Shown: positions 62,486-64,000 of the stretch, piece by piece
Position numbering within the stretch: position 1 is the first letter of the stretch
How the letters are laid out: each line of letters starts with the position of its first letter
Assembly (NCBI GenBank): GCA_019912545.1
Contig: JAIOIK010000042.1
Span: forward strand, 1-64,000
DNA length: 64,000 nucleotides
Source of the DNA: Ignavibacteria bacterium
GTDB taxonomy: Bacteria; Bacteroidota; Ignavibacteria; Tepidaquicellales; OLB5
Direction: 5' to 3'
Notes under the pieces: generated by a model
Told to the model about the DNA's origin: nothing
The model's input: only the letters and a program-made list of their open reading frames with translations
Database searches by the model: none
Position numbers and translations under genes: made by a program

Positions 62486-64000
62486 TTGACCGGTAAAGAA
62501 AAAGATAAATTAAGTATCGAAGAGCAAGCCGAGCTTCGCAAAAAAGAAATTACCGCTAAACTGAATATTACTCTCAGCACAGAAGAGCCATTTGCTTCGG
62601 TGGATGAATCTGGAAAAACCGAAGACATTCAGAGTACAGTTGATCTTACTAACTCAACAGACTCTATACACTCAAATCACTCAATAGACTCCACACTCAT
62701 TACCGATTTCGACGCACACTTATTCAACAGCGGGACGTTTTACAAAGTATTCGAGAAGTTCGGCGCACAAATAACAGATTATGATGGTGTAAGCGGAGTC
62801 AGATTCACAACATGGGCGCCAAATGCAGAATCAATTAGCGTCATTGGTGAGTTCAACGGATGGGCTGAGAGTGTAAATGAAATGGCAAAAGTTCATAAGA
62901 GCGGCCTGTGGAGTGTATTTATTCCTGAACTCAAAGAGGGCGACACTTATAAATTTTCAATTAAATCAAATGTTGACGGCCAGTATCGAAGAAAAATTGA
63001 TCCATACGCATTCAGAGCTGAAAGACGCCCGAAGAATGCATGCGTTGTTCACAATATCAACAAGTATGAATGGAAAGACTCCACGTGGATTGAAGAGAGA
63101 AACCGAGCAAGGGGTCGTGACCCCTTGGCTTCTACTTATATTGATAAACCGATGAACATCTATGAGCTTCATCTTGGTTCATGGAAAAAGGATTACGATA
63201 ATAAGGATTTCCCTAACGAATGGGGTTACTTAAGTTATGGCCAGCTTGCGCATGAAATTGTTGAGTATGTTAAAAGGATGGGTTACACTCATATTGAGCT
63301 AATGCCGGTTATGGAGCATCCTTTGGATGTTTCGTGGGGCTACCAGGTAACCCATTACTACTCACCCTCAAGCCGCTTTGGCACTCCCGATGATTTCATG
63401 TACTTCGTAGATCATTGCCATCAAAATGGCATTGGTGTGATTCTCGACTGGGTTCCGGCTCACTTCCCTGCTGATGACCATTCGCTAGAATTTTTCGACG
63501 GCAAACAGATATATGCTTACGAGAATCTAAAAAAAGGATTTCATAAAGACTGGAACACTTATGTTTTTGATTATGCACGTCCGCAGGTGATAAATTTTCT
63601 TGTGGCAAATGCTTTATTCTGGCTGGAGAAATATCACATTGACGGACTTCGTGTTGATGCTGTTGCTTCGATGCTTTATCTTGATTACAGCCGCGATCAG
63701 GGCGAGTGGGAGCCTAACATTCATGGCGGCAGGGAAAATCTTGAAGCAGTTGAATTCCTTAAGCACTTAAACGATGTAATACATAAATATCATCTTCACG
63801 CGCTTATGATCGCCGAAGAATCCACAAGCTGGCCGGGAGTTTCGCATACCGTTGCAGAAGGCGGCCTTGGATTCGATATGAAGTGGAACATGGGCTGGAT
63901 GAACGATATACTTCTGTATTTTTCAAAGGACCCTATTCACCGCAAATTTCACCAGGGGAAGATAACTTTTTCCCTGTGGTATGCATTCAGCGAGAATTTT
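62486..64000 (+). CDS. glgB: 1,4-alpha-glucan branching enzyme, 3' end beyond the window
   Basis: GlgB makes alpha-1,6 branches in glycogen. The visible 505 residues include a Ser/Thr-rich leader (about 1-80), a CBM48 domain (TTWAPNAESISVIGEFNGW near 105), and the GH13 catalytic domain from NIYELHLGSW near 224. The nucleophile Asp is in DGLRVDAVASMLYLDYSR near 385 and the acid Glu in IAEESTSWPGVS near 440. The start is TTG at 62486, since no closer ATG fits. A palindromic repeat is embedded in the linker at 63105-63130. The gene runs off the right edge with no stop. Confidence 0.92.
   Translation, partial: MTGKEKDKLSIEEQAELRKKEITAKLNITLSTEEPFASVDESGKTEDIQSTVDLTNSTDSIHSNHSIDSTLITDFDAHLFNSGTFYKVFEKFGAQITDYDGVSGVRFTTWAPNAESISVIGEFNGWAESVNEMAKVHKSGLWSVFIPELKEGDTYKFSIKSNVDGQYRRKIDPYAFRAERRPKNACVVHNINKYEWKDSTWIEERNRARGRDPLASTYIDKPMNIYELHLGSWKKDYDNKDFPNEWGYLSYGQLAHEIVEYVKRMGYTHIELMPVMEHPLDVSWGYQVTHYYSPSSRFGTPDDFMYFVDHCHQNGIGVILDWVPAHFPADDHSLEFFDGKQIYAYENLKKGFHKDWNTYVFDYARPQVINFLVANALFWLEKYHIDGLRVDAVASMLYLDYSRDQGEWEPNIHGGRENLEAVEFLKHLNDVIHKYHLHALMIAEESTSWPGVSHTVAEGGLGFDMKWNMGWMNDILLYFSKDPIHRKFHQGKITFSLWYAFSENF
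63105..63130 (-). repeat. Palindromic repeat inside the glgB reading frame
   Basis: AAGGGGTCGTGACCCCTT within this stretch is, in reverse orientation, AAGGGGTCACGACCCCTT, one base from the copy at 3505-3530. It adds the residues RARGRDPLAS between WIEER and TYIDKPMNIYE without breaking the frame. Confidence 0.75.

Overview
The window looks like chromosomal DNA of a moderately AT-rich member of the Ignavibacteria or a close relative in the Bacteroidota/Chlorobiota. The evidence is a full-length SprA (the outer-membrane pore of type IX secretion), two exported proteins ending in the NYPNPFNP-type C-terminal sorting domain usual in Ignavibacteriales, SecD/SecF, few clear Shine-Dalgarno sequences, many TTG starts, and housekeeping genes of this lineage. 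No prophage, conjugative element or CRISPR array is visible. The left edge may cut a transposase gene. The right edge cuts glgB.

Layout. 1-7.7 kb (minus): peptidase T, a type IX-secreted Asp-box protein, a zinc-ribbon protein, an NhaD-like antiporter, an orphan NuoM and an aminotransferase. 8.0-11.3 kb: a tandem UspA protein, an aldehyde dehydrogenase and an HNH nuclease. 11.5-23.3 kb (plus): sprA, a SemiSWEET, tRNA-Arg, a damaged tRNA copy, tRNA-His, secD, secF and purA, closed by a strong hairpin terminator. 23.5-29.3 kb (minus): lipoproteins, a secreted zinc metalloprotease, ubiE/menG, a LolC/E-type permease and prfB with its programmed frameshift. 29.3-30.2 kb is a repeat-rich gap holding a small AtuA-like protein. 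30.2-50.3 kb is almost wholly minus strand: xerC, the tldE/tldD pair, topA, smg, ybeY, a gamma-carbonic-anhydrase-like protein, DUF3108, a C-terminal processing protease, TspO, DinB, a truncated aldehyde dehydrogenase, a cysteine-free YtxJ-like protein, a B12-radical SAM protein, a TPR protein, an ALDH16-like dehydrogenase and deoC. 50.4-55.2 kb (plus): an S9 peptidase, folD, prmA and ppx/gppA. 55.4-58.9 kb (minus): marC, a HicB-like protein, a solute-binding lipoprotein, a toxin-antitoxin pair whose toxin is frameshifted, and tRNA-Lys. 59.1-64 kb (plus): a PA0069-type radical SAM protein, a small membrane protein, DinB, an LVIVD-repeat lipoprotein and glgB.

How genes may work together. SecD/SecF and SprA are the inner- and outer-membrane stages of export for the two sorting-domain proteins. 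DeoC with a complete and a truncated ALDH resembles a deoxyribose-phosphate breakdown route in which the aldehyde product is oxidised. TldD/TldE form a known heterodimeric protease. NuoM and the NhaD-like protein are both ion-translocating membrane proteins in one apparent transcription unit.

The most unusual theme is a population of short palindromic repeats that insert into one another and into genes. An identical 19-base palindrome lies inside two different host repeats and an inverted 18/19 copy lies inside a third. A similar palindrome replaces the anticodon arm of a duplicated tRNA-Arg. Another palindrome family occurs once between genes and once inside the reading frame of glgB. A 143-bp element with nested inverted repeats and two adjacent ~100-bp elements with shared 16-bp ends are also present. 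All calls come from reading the sequence; no database search was run.
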